Shown: in pieces, positions 42,738-50,970 of the stretch
Layout of the letters: each line of letters opens with the position of its first letter
Numbering within the stretch: the first letter of the stretch is position 1
Assembly (NCBI RefSeq): GCF_009908195.1
Contig: NZ_JAAAHS010000003.1
Span: 1 to 64,000, forward strand
From: Streptomyces boluensis
GTDB taxonomy: Bacteria; Actinomycetota; Actinomycetes; Streptomycetales; Streptomycetaceae
Length of the DNA stretch: 64,000 nt
Reading direction: 5' to 3'
Made by a program: the position numbers and the translations under genes
The notes under the pieces: generated by a model
Told to the model about the DNA's origin: nothing
The model's database searches: none
What the model saw: only the letters and a program-made list of their open reading frames with translations

Positions 42738-43472
42738 CTACGCGCGGTCCATGGACTCCGCGGCGAACTGTCGCCCCTCTGCGTACGCCTCGTGCCGGCG
42801 CTGTCGTACGACGGCGTCTGCCAGCTCCACCGCGGCCCGCCGCAGCAGAAGGAGGCCCTCGTCCGCGTTCGCGCCGCCGGGATCGCCGAGCACGCCGTTC
42901 CGGGTGACGGCGGACAGCCCCTTCTCCCGCAGCCGCGTGAGGAGTGTGCGAACGGGCGCGGTGTTTCCGGCCTGCGCCGCCTCCAGACGCACCAGTTGGG
43001 GGACAAGGGCCAGCATGACGGACGTCTCGGTCCGGCCCGCATGCGCGTCACCGCCCCAACGCGGGCCCCAGGCAAGGACGTTGTGCCCCTCGGCCCGTAG
43101 CCGGCGCACGGCCCGGACGACCGGCTGCGCGTTTCCGCCGTGCGCGGATACCAGGACGGCCTGGGAGAACGTCACCGCCGCCGACCGCACCAGCTCGACC
43201 AGGACCAGCTCGACGGCCTCCTGGCCGATGGAGAGCGTGCCGGGGAACCCCTGATGCTCCCCGCTGGAACCGAACGCGACGGCCGGAGCCACGACGACAC
43301 CGGGCACCTGCTCGGCCAGCCGCCTCGCCAGGGCGACGGCGATGTCGGTGTCCGTGGACATCGGCAGGTGCGGCCCATGCTGCTCGGTGGCGCCGACCGG
43401 TACGGCGAGCACGGCCCCTCGTCGTACGGAGTCGGCGACATCGGTCCAGGTCAGCGACGCCAGCTCGGACAT
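42738..43472 (-). CDS. mftE: Mycofactocin precursor peptidase MftE (creatininase family)
   Basis: A 244-residue metal peptidase of the creatininase fold. Metal ligands lie in GATEQHGPHLP (Glu30, His32), Asp41, SAHGGN and the later Glu in TETSVM. MftE removes the C-terminal Val-Tyr dipeptide as AHDP from the MftC-modified MftA peptide. Its ATG shares a base with the MftD stop. It is the last gene of mftABCDE and meets the ferredoxin reductase gene end to end with only 21 bp between. Confidence 0.9.
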   Translation of the reverse strand: MSELASLTWTDVADSVRRGAVLAVPVGATEQHGPHLPMSTDTDIAVALARRLAEQVPGVVVAPAVAFGSSGEHQGFPGTLSIGQEAVELVLVELVRSAAVTFSQAVLVSAHGGNAQPVVRAVRRLRAEGHNVLAWGPRWGGDAHAGRTETSVMLALVPQLVRLEAAQAGNTAPVRTLLTRLREKGLSAVTRNGVLGDPGGANADEGLLLLRRAAVELADAVVRQRRHEAYAEGRQFAAESMDRA

Positions 43473-44665
43473 CAGGGGGTCCGTGCCCGCCGCGGTGCGC
43501 CGAGGGAGCGGGTGAAGCCCTGGGGGAGCACCACGTCGTCGGGCGTGAGGTCGTGGACGGAGGAGCGGCCAAGTCCCAGAAGGGCAGAGTCGATTCCGCC
43601 GCGCAGGATGTCGAGCACGTTCTCCACACCCGCCTGGCCTTCCGCGGCAAGGCCCCACAGACAGGCCCGCCCGATCAGCACCGCGCGGGCGCCGAGTGCC
43701 AGGGCCTTGACCACGTCGCCGCCTCGCCGGATTCCACCGTCCAGGAGCACCTCGATCTGGTCCCCCACGGCCTCGGCGACGGCGGGCAGGGCGCGAATCG
43801 TCGCAGGGGTGCTGTCGAGGTTGTTGCCGCCGTGGTTGGAGACCGAGACGGCGTGGGCGCCCGCGTCCACGGCGCGCTTGGCGTCATCGACGCGGATGAT
43901 GCCCTTGACCAGGAAAGGCCCGCCCCACTGCTCACCCATCCACCGGATGTCGTCCCAGGTGGGAGGAGGCGTCTGCATCCACTCGCCGTAGGCGCCGAAG
44001 AAGGTCGGGGCCTGCTCGCCGGCGGCGGTGACGTTGGGGGTGGTGAGGTCGGGCAGCCGCCGTGCCCGCGCGAAGGCGAGCAGCCAGCGCGGGTGGGCGA
44101 TCCCCTCCGGGGCGAAGCGCGCCAGAGCCTTCAGGTCGAGGCGCTCCGGTATGCGGGGGCTGCCCCAGTCGCGGCCGTGCGAGAACGACCAGTCCAGGGT
44201 CACGATCAGACCTTTGGCACCGGCCGCTCGGGCCCGCTGCATCTGAGCGAGCATGGAGTCCTTGCTGCCCATCCAGTACATCTGGAAGAACGTCTGCGGA
44301 TTGGCCGCGACGACCTCCTCGACAGGCCTGCTGGCGAAGGAACTCAGCCCCATCGCCGTACCCCGGTTCGCCGCGGCGCGAGCCACGGCCACCTCCCCTT
44401 CGGGGTGCACGGCCTGCACTCCCGTCGGGGAGATGACCACCGGCAGGGAGACCGACTGCCCCAGGACGGTCGTGGACTGGTCCCGCTTGGCCGGCAGATC
44501 CGCCACGTGCGGTGCGAAGCCGGCCTCTGCGAAGGCGGCCATGTTGTCCCGGTACGTCGTGCCCCGCTCGGATCCGGCGAGCAGGGCGCCGTAGACCGAG
44601 GAGGGCAGGCGCCGCTTGGCCCGCCGCTGAGCCTCGGCGACGGTTTCGAACCATACGTTGGGCAT
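43472..44665 (-). CDS. mftD: Premycofactocin synthase MftD (FMN alpha-hydroxyacid oxidase family)
   Basis: A 397-residue FMN enzyme of the lactate/glycolate-oxidase family. The active-site His and Arg appear in SVSNHGGNNLD near residue 280, and LLDGGIRRGGDVVKALALGA is the FMN phosphate loop. MftD oxidatively deaminates AHDP to pre-mycofactocin, the redox-active core. It lies 67 bp after mftC. Confidence 0.92.
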   Translation of the reverse strand: MPNVWFETVAEAQRRAKRRLPSSVYGALLAGSERGTTYRDNMAAFAEAGFAPHVADLPAKRDQSTTVLGQSVSLPVVISPTGVQAVHPEGEVAVARAAANRGTAMGLSSFASRPVEEVVAANPQTFFQMYWMGSKDSMLAQMQRARAAGAKGLIVTLDWSFSHGRDWGSPRIPERLDLKALARFAPEGIAHPRWLLAFARARRLPDLTTPNVTAAGEQAPTFFGAYGEWMQTPPPTWDDIRWMGEQWGGPFLVKGIIRVDDAKRAVDAGAHAVSVSNHGGNNLDSTPATIRALPAVAEAVGDQIEVLLDGGIRRGGDVVKALALGARAVLIGRACLWGLAAEGQAGVENVLDILRGGIDSALLGLGRSSVHDLTPDDVVLPQGFTRSLGAPRRARTP

Positions 44666-44732
44666 GAAGCCCCCTTCTTTCTCGGGCTCTCTCGGACTCG
44701 GTCTCAGTGACGTGACGCCAACTGGCCCCGGA

Positions 44733-45953
44733 TCACCAGAAGTTGAGTCCGGCCAGTGGGCTCTCGTCACACCTGCGATCGGGTCGGACCTCCCGGCGAG
44801 CGGGCATGCCGAGGAGTACGGGCTGACCGCGCACCGGCCCCCGGTGCGAGTGGTCCTGGCCGGGGCGCGGGGCACCGGAGCGGTCACCGGAGAGCAGCGC
44901 CTCCGCGTTGCCCCGGACGCATTCCGGATCGGGCCCGTCCAACGGCAGGCCGGTGAAGAACTTGGCGGCCATGCATCCGCCCCGGCAGGCGTCGAAGGCC
45001 GAGCACCGCGTGCACACGCCGCCTGTCTGCGGCTGCCGCAACTCCTGGAAGAGTGCCGACTCGCGCCACACCTTGGCGAAGCCGCCCTCGTCGCGGACGT
45101 TGCCCGCCAAGAAGGAGTCGTGGATGGCGAACGGGCAGGCGTACACCTCGCCCACCGGGTCGATCAGGCACACCACGCGCCCGGCGCCGCACAGATTCAA
45201 GCCCGGGAGCGCCTCGCCGTACGCGGAGAGATGGAAGAACGAGTCGCCGGTGAGCACCTGCTCGCCGTTGGCCACCAGCCAGTCGTACAGCTGCCGTTGC
45301 TGCTCCGCAGTGGGATGCAGCTCGTCCCACACGTCGGCGCCGCGGCCCGATGGCCGCAGCCGGGTGAGCCGCAACTGCGCCCCGTACCGGTCGGCGAGGG
45401 CCTTGAACTCGTCCAGCTGCCCGATGTTCTGGCGCGTGGCCACCACCGAGATCTTGAACCCGGCGAACCCTGCCGCGGCGAGGTTCTCCATGGCCCGCAG
45501 CACGGTGTCGTACGAACCGCCGCCGCGCACGGCGTCGTTCACCTCGGCGGTCGCTCCGTCAAGGGAGAGCTGGACGTCCACATAGTCACTGGCCGCGAGG
45601 CGTCGCGCGACGTCCGGGGTGATCCGGACGCCGTTCGTCGAGAACTTCACGCCCACACGATGGGCCGTGGCGTAGTCGACGAGCTCCCAGAAGTCCGGCC
45701 GTACGGTGGGCTCACCGCCCCCGATGTTCACGTAGAAGACCTGCATGCGCTCCAGTTCGTCGATGACCGCCTTGCACTCGGCGGTGGTCAACTCGCGCGG
45801 GTCGCGCCGCCCGGAGCTGGACAGGCAGTGCACACAGGCCAGGTTGCAGGCGTAGGTCAGCTCCCAGGTCAGGCAGATCGGTGCGTCGAGGCCGTACTGG
45901 AATTGGTCCACCAAGCGGCCCGGTCCTGCTGATGCCTGGTTGGGCAGCGTCAT
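44733..45953 (-). CDS. mftC: Mycofactocin radical SAM maturase MftC
   Basis: A 406-residue radical SAM protein. The SAM cluster is Cys36, Cys40 and Cys43 (CNLACVHC), the GGGEP motif lies near residue 79, and a SPASM domain with CxxCxxxxxCxxGC-type cysteines binds auxiliary clusters (CTRCSAFDACRGGC). MftC decarboxylates the C-terminal Tyr of MftA and forms the Val-Tyr crosslink. The C-terminal 45 residues after the SPASM domain are basic and Pro-rich. It overlaps mftB by 4 bp. Confidence 0.94.
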   Translation of the reverse strand: MTLPNQASAGPGRLVDQFQYGLDAPICLTWELTYACNLACVHCLSSSGRRDPRELTTAECKAVIDELERMQVFYVNIGGGEPTVRPDFWELVDYATAHRVGVKFSTNGVRITPDVARRLAASDYVDVQLSLDGATAEVNDAVRGGGSYDTVLRAMENLAAAGFAGFKISVVATRQNIGQLDEFKALADRYGAQLRLTRLRPSGRGADVWDELHPTAEQQRQLYDWLVANGEQVLTGDSFFHLSAYGEALPGLNLCGAGRVVCLIDPVGEVYACPFAIHDSFLAGNVRDEGGFAKVWRESALFQELRQPQTGGVCTRCSAFDACRGGCMAAKFFTGLPLDGPDPECVRGNAEALLSGDRSGAPRPGQDHSHRGPVRGQPVLLGMPARREVRPDRRCDESPLAGLNFW

Positions 45954-46330
45954 TCCGGTCCCTCTTCCTCTCGCTGAGTGTCACCACGTCGAGCTGGGCA
46001 GTCGGACCGTTCAGTGATCATCTGAGACTTCGCCAGGTTCGCCAACGCGCCTTCGTAGCGCCCCAGTTCGGCGGGCGTGACGCCCGCCACCAGGCACGCT
46101 TCCGAGGCGCTCGGGTGATCGGCCAGTGCCTGTACGACGGTGAGCAGTCTGCGGTCCTTGAGGAACGACAGCCGCCGGGTGCCGAAGTGGTACAGCAAAG
46201 CGCCGAAGGGCTCGGGGCGAACGGCGACCTGGGAATGTAAGGTCCAGGCCGCGTCCAGGTCGAACTGCCGGGCGGCGGCGACGGCAGGGGCGTCCAAAGG
46301 AGGGGCGTCCACAGGGGTGCGCAGGGTCAT
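45950..46330 (-). CDS. mftB: Mycofactocin RiPP recognition protein MftB
   Basis: A 126-residue PqqD-like RiPP recognition element that binds the MftA leader and delivers it to MftC. The wHTH-like core is AAWTLHSQVAVRPEPFGALLYHF with a following FLKD segment, typical of MftB. The N-terminal 25 and C-terminal 20 residues look disordered. The Leu in WTLHS is a TTA codon (46240-46238), so full translation may depend on bldA. Confidence 0.92.
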   Translation of the reverse strand: MTLRTPVDAPPLDAPAVAAARQFDLDAAWTLHSQVAVRPEPFGALLYHFGTRRLSFLKDRRLLTVVQALADHPSASEACLVAGVTPAELGRYEGALANLAKSQMITERSDCPARRGDTQREEEGPE

Positions 46331-46341
46331 GGCGGGCCCTT

Positions 46342-46506
46342 TCAGTACACGCCGCACATGCCGTCGATGGAGACTTCCTCGACGAGCAGGTCCTCTTCGA
46401 TCAGTCGGTCGTCCAGTCGGTCGTCCTCAGCGGGCGAAGGGCCCGCGCAGGCGGTCGAGGTGGTTTCAGTCGGTTTGGGCGGCTGCGGCTGCGGCTCGTT
46501 GCTCAT
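46342..46506 (-). CDS. mftA: Mycofactocin precursor peptide MftA
   Basis: A 54-residue precursor peptide. A Pro/Gln-rich start is followed by an acidic leader (LDDRLIEEDLLVEEVS) and the invariant core IDGMCGVY at the C-terminus; the last two residues become mycofactocin. It lies 11 bp before mftB and heads the operon. A regulon box 97 bp upstream places synthesis of the cofactor under the shared activator. Confidence 0.96.
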   Translation of the reverse strand: MSNEPQPQPPKPTETTSTACAGPSPAEDDRLDDRLIEEDLLVEEVSIDGMCGVY

Positions 46507-46602
46507 GGGAGGTCCCCTTGTCATGCGGACACGGCGTTCGTCGCGTCGAGGGGCGACGTTAAGGACGCCGCCCCCGGATGACGGCCTGGCCGCCGCGGTT
46601 GC

Positions 46603-46617
46603 TGCCCACCTGGGGGA
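46603..46617 (-). promoter_or_regulatory. Regulon box, mftA promoter
   Basis: Coding strand TCCCCCAGGTGGGCA, a full match. TAACGT -10 (46561-46556) begins 42 bp away; leader about 43 nt. Confidence 0.78.
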
Positions 46618-46745
46618 TCGACCGACCGGGACGACCGCGTGAATGCTGGACGGACGGCCTCGGGCGCGCCTTCGGCGATGCCTTCCGGCCGACCGTGCCG
46701 GCCTTCGTCGGGTCGGGCCCCTGCGAAGCAGCCTGAGGACACCTG

Positions 46746-48203
46746 GTGATCGACGTTCCACCGCTTCCCGCGGCCTTTCGGCTGCGCCCGGACCCCGGCC
46801 TGGCTGTCCTGCGGGACGGGCGAACCCTTCTCGGCGGCACGCCGTACCGACTGGTGCGGCTGACGGCGAACGCCGTGCCGGTCATCGGTTCCTGGCTCGA
46901 CGGCAAGCCCGTCGGGGACCGGGGAGCGGCCGGGCTCCTGGCCCGACGCCTGGTCGAGGCCGGGATGATGCATCCGGTGCCGCCACCTCACGCGCCGCGC
47001 CCGTCGGTGACGTTCGTGGTGCCGGTCCGGGACCGGGCCGACCAGCTCGCACGCTGCCTGACCGGCTTGAGGGGCGGGCCGGAGGTGATCGTCGTGGACG
47101 ACGGCTCCGCCGATCCCGGCGCGGTGGCGGACATCGCCCGGCAGGCCGGGGCACGGCTCGTGCGCCGCCCCGCCAACGGCGGCCCCGCGGCAGCGCGGAA
47201 CACGGGACTCGCCCACGCGACAACGGAGTTGGTCGCTTTCGTGGACTCCGACTGCCTGCCCCGCCCCGGCTGGGTCGAGCCCCTGCTGCCGCACTTCGCA
47301 GACCCCGCAGTGGCCGCGGTGGCACCGCGCATCGTGGCGCACAGGCCCGGAACGGGGCAGCCTGCCACGCCAGGAGCAGGACTCCTCGCGACGTACGAGG
47401 CGGACTGTTCAGCCCTCGACATGGGCCCCGGGGAAGCGATCGTCCGCCCCGGCTCGACGGTGCCCTACGTGCCCAGTGCCGCGTTGATCGTGCGCCGCTC
47501 CGCGGTGGGCGGGGGGTTCGACGCAAGCATGCGGGTCGGGGAGGACGTCGATCTGGTGTGGCGCCTTGGGGCAGCCGGTCACCACATCCGCTACGACCCT
47601 TCGGTGGCTGTGGCGCACCAGCATCGGACCCGCCCCCGCCAGTGGCTGGCCCAGCGCGTCCAGTACGGCACATCGGCCGCGCCGCTCGCGGCCAGGCACC
47701 CGGGAGTTCTGCCGGCCGCGTCGATGGCCGGTTGGAGCGCCGCCGCGTGGGCGCTCGCCCTGGCTCGGAGGCCCGTCGCCGGCGCCCTGGTCACCGCCGG
47801 GACGACCGCGCTGTTGGCCCGGAAACTGTCGTCCTGGTCCGACACTCCATGGCGCACAGCGGTCCGGCTGAGCGCGGACGGCACCCTGCGCGCGGGCGAA
47901 CATCTGGGCCGCACCCTGAGCAGGGCGTGGTGGCCTGTGGCCCTCCCGTTGGCGTTGGCTGTGCCACGCTTGAGGCTGCCTCTCGCCGCCGCCACCGTGA
48001 CCGCTCCGCTCATCGAGTACCGGCGAGTCCGTCCCACCACTCCGGTCGTGCCCTGGACGGCGATCCGCCTCGCCGACGACGTCGCGTACAGCCTCGGCGT
48101 CTGGCAGGGCTGTGTCCGGCACCGCACCACCGAGCCGCTCCGGCCGGCCCTGTGGTGGCGCTCCGCCGACGGCATCACGCGCCCGCCGTCGGTACGAGGG
48201 TGA
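46746..48203 (+). CDS. mftF: Mycofactocin glycosyltransferase MftF
   Basis: A 485-residue family-2 glycosyltransferase. The nucleotide-sugar fold starts at VTFVVPVRDR near residue 90, with VDDGS, GPAAARNTGL and the metal motif VDSDC near 168, and VGEDVDLVWRL later. Hydrophobic helices follow in the C-terminal third. MftF adds a chain of glucose units to pre-mycofactocin. It is transcribed away from mftA and followed by mftG. The start is a GTG with AGGAC about 5-9 nt upstream. Confidence 0.92.
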   Translation: MIDVPPLPAAFRLRPDPGLAVLRDGRTLLGGTPYRLVRLTANAVPVIGSWLDGKPVGDRGAAGLLARRLVEAGMMHPVPPPHAPRPSVTFVVPVRDRADQLARCLTGLRGGPEVIVVDDGSADPGAVADIARQAGARLVRRPANGGPAAARNTGLAHATTELVAFVDSDCLPRPGWVEPLLPHFADPAVAAVAPRIVAHRPGTGQPATPGAGLLATYEADCSALDMGPGEAIVRPGSTVPYVPSAALIVRRSAVGGGFDASMRVGEDVDLVWRLGAAGHHIRYDPSVAVAHQHRTRPRQWLAQRVQYGTSAAPLAARHPGVLPAASMAGWSAAAWALALARRPVAGALVTAGTTALLARKLSSWSDTPWRTAVRLSADGTLRAGEHLGRTLSRAWWPVALPLALAVPRLRLPLAAATVTAPLIEYRRVRPTTPVVPWTAIRLADDVAYSLGVWQGCVRHRTTEPLRPALWWRSADGITRPPSVRG

Positions 48204-48255
48204 AGGCCGAGGCGATGAGGCCGTCGGTACGAATGCGAAGGCCGAGGCCATGCGC
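48186..48255. repeat. 35-bp tandem duplication at the mftF/mftG junction
   Basis: Two adjacent 35-bp units start CCGTCGGTACGA and include the ribosome-site region AAGGCCGAGGC plus an ATG. Copy 1 spans the mftF stop; copy 2 carries the present mftG start. Confidence 0.85.
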
Positions 48256-49833
48256 GTGAGGCCGCCCCTCGGACCCGCCGGACCCGCCGGACCCGACGGA
48301 GCGGATGTGATCGTGGTGGGAGCCGGGGCCGCGGGGTCCACGCTGGCGGCGCGTCTGAGTGAGGACGCCGGGCGCACCGTGCTGCTCCTCGAAGCCGGTC
48401 CGGTTCCGAGCCATCCGGCGGAGTTCCCGGCCGAGTTGCTCGACGCACGCCTTGTCCCGGGCGCGCGGCCCGGCCATCCCGCAGTCCAGAGCTACGCCGC
48501 GCACCTGACGCCCGAGCGGCCCTACACGGTGGTTCGCGGGAGATACCTCGGCGGCTCGACCACCGTCAACGGCGGCTACTTCGTCCGCGCCCGGCGCGCG
48601 GACTTCGACCGCTGGTCGGCGGCCGGCAACCCGGCCTGGGCGTACGACCGCGTACTACCCCTCCTCCGCAGTCTTGAGACCGACCTCGACCACGGTGCGA
48701 CCGATCTGCACGGCGGCAGCGGCCCGGTGCAGGTACGCCGGGGATCGCTCGCCCATCCCGCCGCTGCGGCCTTCCGTGCCGCGGCGAAGCAACTCGGGCA
48801 TCCCCTCGAACCCGACAAGAACGACCAGGCCCCGCCGGGCTTCGGCCCGGTGCCGTGCAACGTCGTCGACGGCATCCGGCTCAACACCGGCCTCAGCCAT
48901 GTGTCGACGGCTCTGCACCGCCCCAACCTCACGGTGGTCGGCGACTGCCGCGTCCTCCGCGTGGTCATCCGCAAGGGGCGCGCCGTCGGGGTCGTCGTAC
49001 GACGTCAGGGACGACAGCACGTCCTGCCCGCCGGGGAGGTCGTCCTCTGTGCCGGTGCCTTCGTGACCCCGCAGCTGCTGCAGCTGTCCGGCATCGGACC
49101 GCGAGCGGACTTGAAGCGGCTCGGAGTCCCCGTCGTGACGGACGCTCCCGCCGTGGGCGCCCGCTTCAGTGACCATCCCCAACTCGTCCTCGAATGGGCC
49201 CCGTTACAGGACTTGGGTGAACCCGTCGAGTCCTGGCTCGGCGGCTGCCTGCACATGTCCTCGTCGGACCTGACGCACCCCGGCGACCTGGAGATCCTGC
49301 AGTCCCTGGTGCCGATGGCCGGACTCGTCGGCGGTGCCGTGACGGTGCCCGGCGAGCCCCTGGCCTTCCTGGCCTCGGTCCAGTCACCTGTCCCGTCCGG
49401 CCGGCTGTCCCTCCAGTCCGCCGATCCCGCGTCACCGCCACGCATCCAGTACGGCTACCTCGCCGAACCCCAGGACCGCCGACGTCTGCGCGAAGTCGTA
49501 CGCGCCACCGCGGAGTTGACCGTCACGCCGCCCTTCGCGGACATCTCCCGAGGGCTGCTCCAACCCGGGCCGGACGTGCTGGACAACGACCGAGCGCTGG
49601 ACGAGTGGATCGGTCACAACATCGGCACCGCCCACCACACGTGCGGCAGCGCACCCATGGGTCGGGAACCCAAGGAGACGGCAGTCGACCAGTACGGGAG
49701 GGTTCATGGTGTGCACGCGCTCCGAGTCGCGGACACCTCGGTGCTGCCCACGGCCCCGCTGCGCGGCCCGGCGGCGACGGCCGTGCTCATCGGAGAGTTC
49801 GTGGCCCAGGCCATGCGCCATGAACTGACCTGA
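48250..49833 (+). CDS. mftG: Mycofactocin-associated GMC oxidoreductase MftG
   Basis: A 527-residue GMC flavoenzyme with VVGAGAAGS at residues 22-30, GGSTTVNGGYF near 105 and the C-terminal HTCGSAPMG with VADTSVLPTAP. MftG is known to pass electrons from reduced mycofactocin towards the respiratory chain. The ATG at 48250 lies in the second copy of a 35-bp duplication; the ATG of the first copy (48215) now opens only a 14-codon ORF. One Leu (WAPLQD) is TTA at 49204-49206. Confidence 0.9.
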   Translation: MRVRPPLGPAGPAGPDGADVIVVGAGAAGSTLAARLSEDAGRTVLLLEAGPVPSHPAEFPAELLDARLVPGARPGHPAVQSYAAHLTPERPYTVVRGRYLGGSTTVNGGYFVRARRADFDRWSAAGNPAWAYDRVLPLLRSLETDLDHGATDLHGGSGPVQVRRGSLAHPAAAAFRAAAKQLGHPLEPDKNDQAPPGFGPVPCNVVDGIRLNTGLSHVSTALHRPNLTVVGDCRVLRVVIRKGRAVGVVVRRQGRQHVLPAGEVVLCAGAFVTPQLLQLSGIGPRADLKRLGVPVVTDAPAVGARFSDHPQLVLEWAPLQDLGEPVESWLGGCLHMSSSDLTHPGDLEILQSLVPMAGLVGGAVTVPGEPLAFLASVQSPVPSGRLSLQSADPASPPRIQYGYLAEPQDRRRLREVVRATAELTVTPPFADISRGLLQPGPDVLDNDRALDEWIGHNIGTAHHTCGSAPMGREPKETAVDQYGRVHGVHALRVADTSVLPTAPLRGPAATAVLIGEFVAQAMRHELT

Positions 49834-49958
49834 CGGCCGTCCGACAAGAGCCCGGGCTCCTGGGGCAGTTGAAGACCATCGGCTTGTGGGTCTGCCGAGA
49901 TCAGAACACAGCGCGACATCCGGACAGTGATCCCCGTCCCGGCGGACCAGCGCAACCA

Positions 49959-50885
49959 TCACGTCCGGGTTGGCCCATCGGCCCGGTCGCCCCACTCCGC
50001 GAGAACGGCCCGTAGGGCAGTCACCAGACACAAAGGCCGGTCGAGCATGACGTGATGGCCCGCATCGGGGATCTCGATCAGGGGAGTGGCACACCCCAGC
50101 CTGCTGTGGATCATGTCGCCCATCGACGCGGGGACCAACCCGTCCCCGCTGCGGACCAGGGCTGTTCGGCACTCCAACGGTTTCAGTACGGTCCTCGACA
50201 TCCGCGGGCTGGCGAAGATCCGCCGGTCGAACTTCCAGCTCCAGCCGGTGGATGACCGTCGGATCGACGTTCCGGCGAGGTGCTCGCGCACGTAGGGGAG
50301 GGTCGTGTCCTGGGCCGGGACCGGCCGGAACCGCGCCATCGCCGCCTCCCTGCTGGGGTACACCTTGGCAGGGCCGAAGGCCCTCCGTTCCCGCGCGGCC
50401 TTCTGCTCGGGGGTGAGGTCGTGGACGGGGGAGTCGATGGTGATCGCGCCTGCCAGCGACGCTCCGTGCCGTTCGGCCACCGTCCAGGTCACGAAGCCGC
50501 CCATGCTGTGCCCCACGACGACGGGAGGGCCGTCGATCCCGGCATCGGCGGCGACGGCCATCACCTCCTCGGCCCAGACCTCAAGGGTGTACTCGCTTCG
50601 CCAGTCGCTGTCGCCATGCCCGGACAGGTCGATCGCGGCGATGCGCCGGTCCGACGCCAGTAGCGGGGCGATGTGGTCCCACCATCGCGCGTGGGCGGCG
50701 CCGCCGTGCACGAGGACGACCCCCGGTCGGCTGCTTGGGCCGTACGCCCGATAGCTGATGTGCGCGCCGGCGACAGTGACCGTGGCGATGTCGACGGGTG
50801 CGGCAAGTGCCGACGTGAACCAGGCAGGCGCGAACGGCGTTGCGCGGCTGTCTTGTTGGGTCTGGTGCGGGTCGGTGACGGTCAT
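49959..50885 (-). CDS. Alpha/beta-hydrolase
   Basis: A 308-residue soluble hydrolase: LVHGGAAHARWWD near residue 60, nucleophile Ser in GHSMGGF near 125 and the catalytic His in DAGHHVMLD. It probably opens or cleaves an ester, lactone or C-C bond in the substrate carried by the MFS transporter upstream. GAGG lies 7 nt before the ATG. It is 85 bp downstream of the transporter and likely cotranscribed. Confidence 0.85.
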   Translation of the reverse strand: MTVTDPHQTQQDSRATPFAPAWFTSALAAPVDIATVTVAGAHISYRAYGPSSRPGVVLVHGGAAHARWWDHIAPLLASDRRIAAIDLSGHGDSDWRSEYTLEVWAEEVMAVAADAGIDGPPVVVGHSMGGFVTWTVAERHGASLAGAITIDSPVHDLTPEQKAARERRAFGPAKVYPSREAAMARFRPVPAQDTTLPYVREHLAGTSIRRSSTGWSWKFDRRIFASPRMSRTVLKPLECRTALVRSGDGLVPASMGDMIHSRLGCATPLIEIPDAGHHVMLDRPLCLVTALRAVLAEWGDRADGPTRT

Positions 50886-50970
50886 CGCGATCCTCTCGGC
50901 TCGATCGGTGAGAGCAGGCCCTTGCGCCGACTCCGCAGTCTGGTGGGCGGAGTGGTGCCGAGCTCGCCCG

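Noticed and set aside
4598-46617. Reading the GGGGGA boxes as terminator stems or sigma-54 sites
   Set aside because: They are too short for terminators, lie upstream of genes in constant orientation, and the spacing to a -10 is fixed. The -24/-12 GG-GC pattern is absent.
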